Source: Curtobacterium sp. MCSS17_007
GTDB lineage: Bacteria > Actinomycetota > Actinomycetes > Actinomycetales > Microbacteriaceae
Length of the DNA stretch: 64,000 nt
Assembly: GCF_003234175.2 (NCBI RefSeq)
Contig: NZ_CP126257.1
Coordinates: 992,001-1,056,000, forward strand
Direction of reading: 5' to 3'
Below, piece after piece: positions 35,519 to 43,953 of the stretch. Below the pieces are notes generated by a model. That model was given only the letters and a program-made list of their open reading frames with translations. It was not told where the DNA came from and searched no databases. Every line of letters starts with the position of its first letter. Position 1 is the stretch's first letter. The position numbers and the translations under genes are program-made.

Positions 35519-35931
35519 CGGACGCACCACGCGCCTCCCGACCGGGCCGCCAGCCGCGCGTGCGGAAGCCGCGTCCGCAGCGCGGCGCCCGCGAGAGCCT
35601 GCTGTCGATCACGCTCGGACTCGAAGCGGTCATGTTCTTCTTCCCGATGCTCGTCGTCTACGGGAAGGGCACGCTGCCGCCCCTCGCGGCGTTCGGCGGG
35701 GGCATCCTGGCGATCATCGTCCTCGCAGCTGCCTCACGCCTGACGGGCAAGCCGGCCGGTGTATGGTTCGGGTGGCTGCTGCAGGCGGCCATCCTCGCCA
35801 CCGGGTTCATCGAACCGTTCATGTTCGCGGTCGGCGCGGTGTTCCTGGCGCTGTGGGTGTTCTGCTTCGTCAAGGGCGGTCAGCTCGACCGGCAGAACGC
35901 CGCGTTCCGGGCCGCTCAGGCCGAGGACTGA
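35515..35931 (+). CDS. DUF4233-family membrane protein
   Basis: A 138-aa protein with four helices after a basic N-terminus (RQPRVRKPRPQRGARESLL). The family signature is LGLEAVMFFFPMLVVYGKG. GTG 35515 overlaps the folC stop by four bases. The family is almost always found between folC and ndk in actinobacteria; its function is unknown. Confidence 0.88.
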   Translation: MTDAPRASRPGRQPRVRKPRPQRGARESLLSITLGLEAVMFFFPMLVVYGKGTLPPLAAFGGGILAIIVLAAASRLTGKPAGVWFGWLLQAAILATGFIEPFMFAVGAVFLALWVFCFVKGGQLDRQNAAFRAAQAED

Positions 35932-35957
35932 CCACCACCGAACCACAGGAGAACTGC

Positions 35958-36377
35958 GTGTCCGATCTCGAAGAGACCCTCGTCCTCGTCAAGCCCGACG
36001 GCGTCGCCCGCCAGCTCACCGGAGAGGTCCTCCGTCGCATCGAGACCAAGGGCTACGAGATCGTCGACCTCAAGATGGTCACGGCGTCGCGTGAGCTGCT
36101 CGACTCCCACTACGAGGAGCACCAGGGCAAGCCGTTCTTCGAGCCGCTCGTCGAGTTCATGCAGTCCGGTCCGGTCGTCGCCGTGCGCGTCGCGGGCAAC
36201 GGTGTCATCGCGGGCTTCCGCTCGCTCGCCGGCACCACGGACCCGACCTCGGCCGCCCCGGGCACCATCCGCGGTGACCTCGGTCGCGACTGGGGCCTGA
36301 AGGTGCAGCAGAACCTCGTGCACGGCTCGGACTCCCCGGAGTCGGCCGCACGCGAGCTCGCCCTCTGGTTCGCCTGA
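35958..36377 (+). CDS. ndk: Nucleoside diphosphate kinase
   Basis: A 139-aa NDK. The phospho-histidine is H122 in NLVHGSDSPESA; the front sequence is ETLVLVKPDGVARQL. It equilibrates NTP pools. GTG 35958 has CAGGAG eight bases upstream. Last gene of the ileS-folC-DUF4233-ndk block. Confidence 0.98.
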   Translation: MSDLEETLVLVKPDGVARQLTGEVLRRIETKGYEIVDLKMVTASRELLDSHYEEHQGKPFFEPLVEFMQSGPVVAVRVAGNGVIAGFRSLAGTTDPTSAAPGTIRGDLGRDWGLKVQQNLVHGSDSPESAARELALWFA

Positions 36378-36402
36378 TCGACGGAAGCGGAGCACAGACG
36401 CG

Positions 36403-37251
36403 ATGACGAACAACGACCGTCCCACCAAGAACGAGCGTCGTCAGCACGCGCGTGAGATCGCCCGCCAGCGGGCCGACGCCGAGAGGCGCCGCAAGCGCCG
36501 CAACAAGTGGTTCCTGCAGGGCGGCATCGGCCTGGGCATCGTGGCCGTCGCGGCGATCATCGCGATCGTCGTGGTGAACGTGAACAGCGGCGGCACCACC
36601 TCGGCCGCCGGCCCGAAGAACATGGTGACCGGCGGCATCCAGTTCACCGGAGGCGACGGCACGATCACGCCCGTCACGACCGGAGCGGTCTCGGCGGACG
36701 GCACCCCGTCGCCGGTCGCCACGGCGGACAGCGACGGCAAGGTCAAGGTCGTCGAGTACGTCGACTGGGCCTGCCCGGTCTGCAAGCAGTTCGAGGCCGC
36801 CTACGCCGACCAGATCACGGACTTCGTGAAGAACGGCCAGGCGACGCTCGAGATCCACCCGGTGTCGATCCTCGACCGCAGCTACCTCGGCTCGCGGTAC
36901 GCCAGCCGTGCCGCGAACGCCGCCATGTGCGTCGCGAACTACGCGCCGGACAAGTTCCTCGACGTGCAGACGCAGTTCTTCGAGAAGCAGCCGGAAGAGG
37001 GCACGAAGGGCCTGACCAACGCCGAGATCGCCGACCTGGTGAAGGCCGGCGGGGCGACCGGTTCCGACGTGTCCGAGTGCCTGTCGAACGAGACGTACAA
37101 GGGCTGGGTGACGAAGATCACGAACCAGGTGACCTCGGACCCCGCGGTCGCCGGCCCGCAGGGCTTCGGCACGCCGACGATCCTGGTCGACGGCAAGCGC
37201 GTGAGCACCCTCACCGACGTCGTGCCGACCATCGAGGCCGCCGCGAAGTAA
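36403..37251 (+). CDS. Membrane-anchored DsbA-like thioredoxin-fold protein
   Basis: A 282-aa protein. The basic N-terminus is followed by one TM helix (about 38-60), then a thioredoxin domain outside the cell with the active site CPVC (C124-C127) after VVEYVDWA. The conserved cis-Pro is in GTPTILVDGKRV. This is the Thioredoxin_4/DsbA group that introduces disulfides into secreted proteins. It is 25 bp after ndk. The convergent VKOR gene 480 bp away is the expected re-oxidant. A strong terminator follows the stop. Confidence 0.92.
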   Translation: MTNNDRPTKNERRQHAREIARQRADAERRRKRRNKWFLQGGIGLGIVAVAAIIAIVVVNVNSGGTTSAAGPKNMVTGGIQFTGGDGTITPVTTGAVSADGTPSPVATADSDGKVKVVEYVDWACPVCKQFEAAYADQITDFVKNGQATLEIHPVSILDRSYLGSRYASRAANAAMCVANYAPDKFLDVQTQFFEKQPEEGTKGLTNAEIADLVKAGGATGSDVSECLSNETYKGWVTKITNQVTSDPAVAGPQGFGTPTILVDGKRVSTLTDVVPTIEAAAK

Positions 37252-37265
37252 CCGCTCGACCACGA

Positions 37266-37302
37266 TCGGCCCCGCGCTCCCGCTCCGGGAGCGCGGGGCC
37301 GA
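37266..37302. terminator. Terminator after the DsbA-like gene
   Basis: TCGGCCCCGCGCTCCC and GGGAGCGCGGGGCCGA form a 16-bp perfect stem with a 5-base loop. Confidence 0.85.
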
Positions 37303-37730
37303 CGTCGTTCCCGGTCAGGTGCGAGTGCGCGCGGGCGCGGCGTGGGTGCGGGCGCGGCGGGCGCGGGCGCGGCGGGCGCGGGCACTGGTGCGGGTGCCTC
37401 GTCGATCCGGGCGTACCGAGCGGAACCGGGCGTAGCTGGTGCATCGGTCTCATCAGGGATGCCCGTTCCCACGCGGGATCACAAGTGTCGTGGGAAGGAC
37501 CGGGCGCGGCGCAGTGTCGCTCGGCTCGGACGAACGCCCGCAGCCGGCGCCGTCCGGGAAGCCGCACCGGCAGAGCGAAGCCGCCGGCGGGGGAGCACCG
37601 AGCGGGCGGGACATGCCGTCGGCTTCTCGGGCGAGGGCAAGATCCGTCGCCGGAGACGGACGAGGGTGACAGATCTGGCCCGCTCGGTGGGCCGAGATGG
37701 GCACTCCGCAGCGGCCGGGGCGCCGCGGCG
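37303..37730. other. 428-bp intergenic region with GC tandem repeats
   Basis: There is no convincing gene on either strand. From about 37329 to 37384 it holds repeats of GCGGGCGCGGCG. The part 37480-37700 is structured-looking (CCGCCGGCGG, CCGTCGCCGGAGACGG), and could be a 3' UTR, an ncRNA or noise. The region separates the convergent DsbA and VKOR genes. No riboswitch family is recognised. Confidence 0.5.
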
Positions 37731-38339
37731 TCAGAAGGGGAGCGTCGTGAGCACCCGAGGGAAGACGATGAGGATGCAGACCACGATCACCGCGTAGTTC
37801 GCCAGGACGAGCGCCCACGAGTAGGGCAGCAGCGCGCGACCGACCCGCTGGACCCCGGCGCCGAAGCGGCCCTGCGCAGCGTTCCAGGTGGTGAAGATCC
37901 AGAACATCGGGATCGTCACCGACCACACGAGCATGCACCAGGGGCAGAGGTACCCGATGACCCACACGGTCTGGGTGAAGAGCCAGGTGACGAAGACCCA
38001 CGCCAGGAACACCCCGGCGTTGAAGAGGATCCAGAACCACCGGTTGCCGTTCCGCATCCCCGCGAGCAACATGACGCCCACGGCGATCGGGGCGACGAAT
38101 CCCATGACGCCGAGCAGCGGGTTCGGGAAGCCGAAGAGCGAGCCCTGCCAGCTCGTCATCACCTGGGAGCAGTTCACGAACGGGCTGACGTCGCAGCTGA
38201 GCGCCTTCGACGGGTTCTCGTACTTCGCGAACTCGTCGAGCACGAGGTTGAACGCGGCGAAGAGGCCGACCGCGCCGGTGACGACGAGGAAGACCGCCAT
38301 CGCGATCGGGCGGCGGGGCGTGGTTGCACTCGTGCTCAC
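37731..38339 (-). CDS. Vitamin K epoxide reductase (VKOR) family protein
   Basis: A 202-aa integral membrane protein with about five helices. Loop cysteines are C49 and C57 (SCDVSPFVNCSQV) and the active-site pair is CPWC (C132-C135), in the order typical of bacterial VKOR. These enzymes use a quinone to re-oxidise DsbA-like proteins. The convergent DsbA-like gene is its probable partner. No thioredoxin fusion is present. ATG 38339 is divergent from the ribonuclease gene leader. Confidence 0.92.
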   Translation of the reverse strand: MSTSATTPRRPIAMAVFLVVTGAVGLFAAFNLVLDEFAKYENPSKALSCDVSPFVNCSQVMTSWQGSLFGFPNPLLGVMGFVAPIAVGVMLLAGMRNGNRWFWILFNAGVFLAWVFVTWLFTQTVWVIGYLCPWCMLVWSVTIPMFWIFTTWNAAQGRFGAGVQRVGRALLPYSWALVLANYAVIVVCILIVFPRVLTTLPF

Positions 38340-38675
38340 GGCGTCATCATCGCATGCCCGTTCCGGTACTTTCCTGGCACCTCGTGCGACAATGACAGCA
38401 GCCGCGCGGCCATCCGTGCGGCGAAGAGAGCTTTCCGGGCAGCAGCCCGGACGATCAGGTGCGGTGAGAGCGCGCCGTGACCGGGACTCGCGTCACTTCC
38501 GATGCCGAGCCGGACGGGCCGGGTGCCCGACACGGAACGGCTGCGGACCGAACGACGGGGTGCCGCGGACCGGTCGCAAGACAACGAACGCGGGGGCGTG
38601 GACGCCGCCCGTGACAACCACAGAATTCCCGCCGTCCGTCAGGATGCGAGTGGGGCCGAGGAGTGCACCAGATCC
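38340..38675 (+). other. 336-bp leader of the ribonuclease gene
   Basis: There is no supported ORF. GACAAT (about 38388-38393) resembles a -10, and implies a 5' UTR of roughly 280 bases with several GC stems (GCCGCGCGGC; TTCCGGGCAGCAGCCCGGA). RNase E messages commonly carry long structured leaders used for self-cleavage feedback; that function here is inference. The ribosome binding site GAGGAG (38658-38663) lies 12 bases before the ATG, a long spacing. Confidence 0.5.
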
Positions 38676-41600
38676 ATGGTGGAGCAGAACACCGACAACC
38701 CGAACAACGAAGAAGTCGCACCGAAGCGCCGTGGCCGCCTGTTCGGCAGCCGTCGCGCCCGGTCCACCGGCCAGGAGGCCCGTGGTGACGTCGACGAGAC
38801 CACGCAGGACGTCGAGTCGGTCGCGCTGACCGACGACGCACCGGTCGACGAGGCGCCGGTCGACGAGGTGCCGGTGGACGACGCGCCCGCCTCGGACGAG
38901 AGCGCCGCACCCGCCGGGACCGACGCCCCGTCCTCCCCGGTCGAGGTGGCCGTGGAGCAGGTCGCGAGCCCGAGCACCGAACCCCAGGACGTCTCGACGG
39001 TGACCGGCAGCCAGCCCGTCGTCGCCGGTGACGCATCGACGGCGGCCGAGCCCGCAGGCGCCGGGGCCGCCGAGACCGCGGCCGCGCCCGACGGCGGTGC
39101 GAGCACGCCGGAGCCCAGCGTCGTTGCCGCACCCGCGTCCGAGGTGACGGGCGTCGGCGAGGGGAGCCCCGCCTCCCGGCCGGAGCTCACGTCTGCGCCG
39201 GAGGCCGACGAGCCGTTCGTGCCGAAGGCCACGAGCACGCTGAGCCTCATCTTCCATGCCCCGGTCCTGCTGGACCTGCCGGTGCGTGCCGCCCGCGACG
39301 AGCACGAGGACGACGACGAGGACGACGAGCAGGGCGGCGGACGCCGTCGCTCGCGCCGTCGGGGGAGCAGCGCGGACCGTCAGGAGCGCGGCGTCCGTGA
39401 GCCGCGCGACCACCAGGAGCCGCGCCGCCGCGAGCCGGAGCTCATCACCGAGCCGCAGCGCATCAAGGGGTCGACGCGACTCGAGGCCAAGAAGCAGCGC
39501 CGCCGCGACGGTCGTGACGCCGGTCGCCGACGCACCGTCATCACCGAGGACGAGTTCCTCGCTCGGCGCGAGAGCGTCGACCGCCAGATGATCGTCCGCT
39601 CGAGCTCGTCGAAGATCGAGATCGGCGTGCTCGAGGACAACGTCCTCGCGGAGCACTACGTCACGAAGTCGCACAACGTCTCGCTCATCGGCAACGTCTA
39701 CCTCGGCAAGGTGCAGAACGTGCTCCCCTCGATGGAGGCGGCGTTCGTCGACATCGGACGCGGCCGGAACGCCGTGCTCTACGCGGGCGAGGTCGACTGG
39801 AACTCGGTCGACACCGGCAACCACGGCCGCCGCATCGAAGCCGCCCTGAAGCCGGGCGACAAGGTGCTCGTGCAGGTCACGAAGGACCCGGTCGGCCACA
39901 AGGGTGCCCGCCTCACCTCGCAGATCTCGCTGCCCGGCCGCTACCTGGTGTACGTGCCGAACGGCTCGATGAACGGCATCTCGCGCAAGCTGCCCGACAC
40001 GGAGCGCGCGCGGCTCAAGAAGATCCTCAAGGAGGTCCTGCCGGAGCACGCGGGCGTCATCGTCCGCACCGCTGCCGAGGGCGCCACCGAGGAGCAGCTG
40101 ACGCGCGACGTCCAGCGCCTGACCAGCCAGTGGGAGGCGATCCAGAAGAAGGTCGCGAACGGTCACGCGCCGGTCATGCTGCACTCCGAGCCGGATCTGC
40201 TCGTGAAGATCGTCCGCGACGTCTTCAACGAGGACTTCACGAAGCTCATCATCGACGGCGAGGCGGCGCGCGGCACGATCGAGGAGTACCTCGACGCCGT
40301 GGCACCGGACCTCAAGGACCGCGTCGAGGTCTACGACGGCCCGGACTCGTTCGAGGAGTACCGCCTCAACGAGCAGATCGAGAAGGCCCTGGACCGCAAG
40401 GTCTGGCTGCCGTCGGGCGGTTCGCTCGTCATCGACCGCACCGAGGCCATGACCGTCGTCGACGTCAACACGGGGAAGTTCGTCGGTTCCGGCGGCAACC
40501 TCGAGGAGACCGTCACGAAGAACAACCTCGAGGCGGCCGAGGAGATCGTGCGGCAGCTCCGCCTCCGCGACATCGGCGGCATCATCGTCATCGACTTCAT
40601 CGACATGGTCCTCGAGTCGAACCGCGACCTCGTGCTCCGGCGTCTCGTCGAGTGCCTCAGCCGTGACCGCACGAAGCACCAGGTCGCCGAGGTGACCTCG
40701 CTGGGCCTCGTGCAGATGACCCGCAAGAAGATCGGCGTCGGGCTCCGCGAGTCCCTCGACGAGGTCAACGCGAAGGTCAACGACAACACGGCCGAGCAGC
40801 AGGGCAAGAGCCGTCGGAAGAGCCGCGGCAACGCGGGCTCGAACAACAACGGCGGCAACGGCAACGGCAACGGCAACGGCGGCGGGAGCAGCAACGGCGG
40901 CGGTTCGGGCAACGGCTCCAACGCACAGTCCTCGCAGGCGCACCAGATCACCGAGGACGTCAAGAACGCGCTGTCCCGCATCGCGGCGTCCACGCTGCCG
41001 CACGAGGAGGCGGCAGGCGTGACCGGCGTCGCCGCGCCGCGCGCCGGTGCTGCGTCGGTCCCGTCGCCCGAGTCGGCCGGATCGCCGGCGTCAGCCGGGT
41101 CGCCCGCATCCGCCGGTTCGCCCGCGTCCGCACCGGAGCAGGGCTCCGACGAGACCGCCGGTCAGAAGGCTCCTGGTCGTGACGGCTCGGGTCGTGACGG
41201 CGAGCAGGGCTCCGGCTCGAAGCGCCGCCGCCGTCGCGGTGGTCGCGGTGCCGGCAGCCCCGCCACCGAGCAGCAGGGATCGAACGAGCAGGTGTCGGCC
41301 GCGCAGCCGTCGGACGAGGCCCGGCCCTCCGGAGCCGCGTCGACGGCCACGGAGGCGGCCGCGAGCACCCCGGAAGCGGCCCCGGCCGCGCCCGTGACGG
41401 CGTCGGAGGAGTCGGCGCCCGTGAAGGCCGCCGCGCCGGTCCGTCGTCGGGTCAGCTCGAGTGCTCCGGTCACCCCGACCGAGAACACCGTCGCGATCCT
41501 CGACATCCCGGTCGCGGTGACGAAGCGCGAGCCGCGCTCGGTGCGCGACGACACCGAGTCGCTCCTCGACTCCGTGCTGCAGGCGCTCCCGGAGCCGAAG

Positions 41601-41714
41601 CAGCCGGGACAGGGACGGTCGCGCTCGCGGCGCGTGTCCTCGCCGAGCATCAGTGCGCCGGCGACCACGGGTGACGACGCGCAGGACGACGGTTCCGTGA
41701 TCGTGGGGAACTGA
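38676..41714 (+). CDS. rne: RNase E/G-family ribonuclease
   Basis: A 1012-aa protein. Residues 1-290 are an acidic and Ala/Pro-rich extension. The catalytic half follows: S1-like domain (NVSLIGNVYLGKVQNVLPSME), 5' sensor/RNase H region, and DNase-I-like motif with MTVVDVNTGKFVG and VIDFIDM (catalytic Asp residues). The Zn-link is reduced to VECLSRDRTKHQVAE. The C-terminal ~300 residues are disordered: an Asn/Gly run (NNNGGNGNGNGNGGG), tandem SAGSPA repeats and an Arg cluster KRRRRRGGRG that may bind RNA. Central-domain extensions on both sides are normal for actinobacterial RNase E. ATG 38676 is chosen; upstream in-frame codons are possible. Global mRNA decay and rRNA processing. Confidence 0.92.
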   Translation: MVEQNTDNPNNEEVAPKRRGRLFGSRRARSTGQEARGDVDETTQDVESVALTDDAPVDEAPVDEVPVDDAPASDESAAPAGTDAPSSPVEVAVEQVASPSTEPQDVSTVTGSQPVVAGDASTAAEPAGAGAAETAAAPDGGASTPEPSVVAAPASEVTGVGEGSPASRPELTSAPEADEPFVPKATSTLSLIFHAPVLLDLPVRAARDEHEDDDEDDEQGGGRRRSRRRGSSADRQERGVREPRDHQEPRRREPELITEPQRIKGSTRLEAKKQRRRDGRDAGRRRTVITEDEFLARRESVDRQMIVRSSSSKIEIGVLEDNVLAEHYVTKSHNVSLIGNVYLGKVQNVLPSMEAAFVDIGRGRNAVLYAGEVDWNSVDTGNHGRRIEAALKPGDKVLVQVTKDPVGHKGARLTSQISLPGRYLVYVPNGSMNGISRKLPDTERARLKKILKEVLPEHAGVIVRTAAEGATEEQLTRDVQRLTSQWEAIQKKVANGHAPVMLHSEPDLLVKIVRDVFNEDFTKLIIDGEAARGTIEEYLDAVAPDLKDRVEVYDGPDSFEEYRLNEQIEKALDRKVWLPSGGSLVIDRTEAMTVVDVNTGKFVGSGGNLEETVTKNNLEAAEEIVRQLRLRDIGGIIVIDFIDMVLESNRDLVLRRLVECLSRDRTKHQVAEVTSLGLVQMTRKKIGVGLRESLDEVNAKVNDNTAEQQGKSRRKSRGNAGSNNNGGNGNGNGNGGGSSNGGGSGNGSNAQSSQAHQITEDVKNALSRIAASTLPHEEAAGVTGVAAPRAGAASVPSPESAGSPASAGSPASAGSPASAPEQGSDETAGQKAPGRDGSGRDGEQGSGSKRRRRRGGRGAGSPATEQQGSNEQVSAAQPSDEARPSGAASTATEAAASTPEAAPAAPVTASEESAPVKAAAPVRRRVSSSAPVTPTENTVAILDIPVAVTKREPRSVRDDTESLLDSVLQALPEPKQPGQGRSRSRRVSSPSISAPATTGDDAQDDGSVIVGN

Positions 41715-41715
41715 G

Positions 41716-42624
41716 GTGTCCGACGCAGGTGACCCCCGAGGTCGCCAGCAGGACCGTGGGTACTACGGTGCGGGCTGGTCCCAGCCCGCACCGCCCTCGG
41801 ACGGGCAGCCGAGCGGAGCCCCCGGGTACGCGGGGCAGCCGTACGGCCAGCAGCAGCCGTTCGGCCAGCAGCAGCCGTTCGGCCAGCAGCAGCCGTTCGG
41901 CCGGGCCGCGTCCCGGAGACCCCGGCGACCGTCCGACCCGCGTCGCGCGTTCGCACCGGGCGCCTCCGTCGCGAACACCACCGGCGCGCTCATCGCCGTG
42001 GTGTCGATCGTGCTGGTCGAGTTCGTCTCGGGGGTCCTCGGGCTGCTCGGGACGTCCCTCGTCGTGCACCCCTTCTCGACCTACGGCACCGGCGCGAGCC
42101 TGATCGGCAGCTTCGTCTCCGGGGTCTTCGCATCGCCGTTCCCGTTCTACGCAGGGGCGTTCCTCGCGCTCGCGTTCCTCACGCCGATCGACCGACGCAG
42201 TCCGCTGCCGACCGTGCTCCTGCGGGCAGTGCTCGCCGGGGCCGGCGGCACGATCGCCCTGGCGCTCGTCGGGGTGTTCACGGGTGCGTACGCAGCCGTG
42301 CGGACGGGCTCCGGGGCGCGGCTCGTGATCGACGTCGTCACCGGCCCGCTGCGGGACGGCGTGCCCTTCACGCTGATGCTCCTCGGTTCCGCGACGGCGG
42401 CCTGGCTGTGGCTCGGTCGTCCGCGCGGCGGGCGCAACGGCCAGCGCTCGGACGCCGGCCGGCCGGGCACGGTGCGGCCGGCGGACGCCGTGCCCCCGTC
42501 GACGTTCCCGCCCGCCCCGGGACCGTCCGCGCCGCAGCAGGCGGGCCGCCCGTACGGTGCGCAGCCGAGCGGTCCGCAGGCAGGGCAGCGTCCTGACGAT
42601 CGGTGGGCTCCGCCGACCCGCTAG
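41716..42624 (+). CDS. Membrane protein with QQQPFG repeats
   Basis: A 302-aa protein. The N-terminus carries three tandem GQQQPFG units (DNA repeat of 18 bp, about 41846-41902), then about four TM helices (about 80-240), then a Pro/Gln tail. GTG 41716 is two bases after the ribonuclease stop, without its own ribosome binding site, so it is probably translationally coupled. No family is recognised. Pro/Gln-rich cytoplasmic ends with a four-helix membrane core are common among unnamed actinobacterial proteins. Confidence 0.78.
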   Translation: MSDAGDPRGRQQDRGYYGAGWSQPAPPSDGQPSGAPGYAGQPYGQQQPFGQQQPFGQQQPFGRAASRRPRRPSDPRRAFAPGASVANTTGALIAVVSIVLVEFVSGVLGLLGTSLVVHPFSTYGTGASLIGSFVSGVFASPFPFYAGAFLALAFLTPIDRRSPLPTVLLRAVLAGAGGTIALALVGVFTGAYAAVRTGSGARLVIDVVTGPLRDGVPFTLMLLGSATAAWLWLGRPRGGRNGQRSDAGRPGTVRPADAVPPSTFPPAPGPSAPQQAGRPYGAQPSGPQAGQRPDDRWAPPTR

Positions 42625-42772
42625 CGTCCCACGCCCTGGCACGCGCGCTCTGCGTCGTCCCCGGACCACATCTCGCACCGGGGGTCGGACCGCGCCCTGC
42701 CGCGCCGGGGAGGCCGAGCCGAGCAGCACCGCGGCGACCACGCCGCCCGCCCCGAGCGGTGTGACGAGCATC

Positions 42773-42791
42773 GGAGGCGATCCGTGCCTCC
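42773..42791. terminator. Small GGAGGC/GCCTCC hairpin before DUF4031
   Basis: GGAGGC, 7-base loop, GCCTCC, in the gap between the convergent membrane-protein and DUF4031 genes. It shares the GGGAGGC arm with other terminators here. The remaining ~190 bp of the gap has nothing clear. Confidence 0.4.
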
Positions 42792-42833
42792 CGGCCGTGC
42801 GCCTGCCGTCCGGACCGTCCGCGCGCTGGGCGG

Positions 42834-43115
42834 TCAGTGCGCGCGCTTGTCGCGCTGCGGGACCCGCAGGCCGCTGGCGATGAGCCGGAGCACGAGCTCG
42901 CGACCGGTGACGGCCGTCGCCCCGGCGGCGACCAGTTCCTCGTAGCGGGAGCGCGGCACGTCGTAGTGGTCGTGGTCGAACGCACGGCGCGGAACCCCGG
43001 CCCGTTCGGCGAAGGCGTGGAGCTCGTCGTAGGATGCATCACTGACGAGGTGCGACCAGACGGTGTCGTGGGCGGGCCACGTCGGCGGGTCGATCAACAC
43101 GGTCACGCGAGCCAT
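42834..43115 (-). CDS. DUF4031 domain protein
   Basis: A 93-aa protein: [37 protein letters not shown] and [15 protein letters not shown], the hallmark sequence of DUF4031. Soluble, basic C-terminus. Function unknown. Ends convergent with the gene at 41716 and starts divergent from the rplU promoter. Confidence 0.88.
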   Translation of the reverse strand: MARVTVLIDPPTWPAHDTVWSHLVSDASYDELHAFAERAGVPRRAFDHDHYDVPRSRYEELVAAGATAVTGRELVLRLIASGLRVPQRDKRAH

Positions 43116-43132
43116 CGTACGTGTGTCGCCGT

Positions 43133-43162
43133 TTGACCGGACCCGGGGGGATCGAGTATTCT
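43133..43162 (+). promoter_or_regulatory. Promoter of the rplU operon
   Basis: TTGACC (43133-43138), 18-base spacer, TATTCT (43157-43162), a near-consensus housekeeping promoter. The -10 sits in the loop of GGGATCGAG/CTCGATCCC (43148-43169), an inverted repeat over the start site. The leader before rplU is ~115 bases. Confidence 0.65.
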
Positions 43163-43284
43163 CGATCCCTGGTGTCAGCGGGCCGTTCTGCCTGCGTCGC
43201 CGATCGGGCCCGGCCTCCGGGAGCCGCTCGTGCAGAAGTGGGCACCCGAGACTTCCCTCAAGCAGAGTACGTAAGGAATTCCAC

Positions 43285-43593
43285 GTGGTTTACGCAGTAG
43301 TGCGCGCCGGCGGCCGTCAGGAGAAGGTCGAGGTCGGCACGATCCTCACGATCGACCGTGCCAAGGCCGACGACAAGGGCAACATCGACCTCGCCCCGGT
43401 GCTCCTCGTGGACGGTGACACGATCACGTCGGCGGCTTCCGAGCTCGCGAACGTGACCGTCACCGCCCAGGTGCTCGAGGACCTCCGTGGTCCGAAGGTC
43501 GTCATCCAGAAGTTCAAGAACAAGACCGGGTACAAGAAGCGTCAGGGCTTCCGCGCTGAGCTGACCCGCGTCAAGATCACCTCGATCGCGTAA
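43285..43593 (+). CDS. rplU: 50S ribosomal protein L21
   Basis: A 102-aa protein, full length: [18 protein letters not shown] ... [24 protein letters not shown] 43285 follows AAGGAA. Assembly-associated protein of the large subunit; the ~115-base leader may allow feedback by L21, as in other bacteria, but no specific structure is identified. First gene of rplU-rpmA-obg. Confidence 0.98.
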   Translation: MVYAVVRAGGRQEKVEVGTILTIDRAKADDKGNIDLAPVLLVDGDTITSAASELANVTVTAQVLEDLRGPKVVIQKFKNKTGYKKRQGFRAELTRVKITSIA

Positions 43594-43607
43594 GGCGGGA
43601 GTAGAAG

Positions 43608-43859
43608 ATGGCACACAAGAAGGGTGCGAGCTCCACTCGCAACGGTCGTGACTCGAACGCACAGCGCCTCGGCGTGAAGCGCTTCGGTGGCGAGGTCGTC
43701 AACGCCGGCGAGATCATCCTGCGCCAGCGTGGCACCCACTTCCACCCGGGCGCCAACGTCGGCCGCGGTGGCGACGACACGCTGTTCGCCCTCTCGGCCG
43801 GTTCGGTCGAGTTCGGCACCAAGGGCGGCCGCAAGGTCGTCAACATCGTCAACGCGTAA
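43608..43859 (+). CDS. rpmA: 50S ribosomal protein L27
   Basis: An 83-aa protein starting [20 protein letters not shown]; no N-terminal cleavable extension of the Firmicutes type. The N-terminal tail reaches the peptidyl transferase centre. It is 14 bp after rplU and is followed by a hairpin. Confidence 0.98.
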   Translation: MAHKKGASSTRNGRDSNAQRLGVKRFGGEVVNAGEIILRQRGTHFHPGANVGRGGDDTLFALSAGSVEFGTKGGRKVVNIVNA

Positions 43860-43881
43860 CACCAGCGACGACAAGACTCTG

Positions 43882-43914
43882 CGGGAGGGGCGGGCCACGT
43901 GCCCGCTCCTCCCG
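43882..43914 (+). terminator. Hairpin between rpmA and obg
   Basis: CGGGAGGGGCGGG and CCCGCTCCTCCCG form a 13-bp stem with one G-U pair, followed by TTCTTTC. It probably attenuates transcription so that obg is made at a lower level than the ribosomal proteins. Confidence 0.75.
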
Positions 43915-43953
43915 TTCTTTCGTGCAACACCAGCAACACCTAGGAGTGGACCC

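Noticed and set aside
37303..37730. Riboswitch or small gene
   Set aside because: No known riboswitch core (no T-box, SAM or cobalamin consensus) and no ORF with a plausible start; left as structured intergenic DNA.
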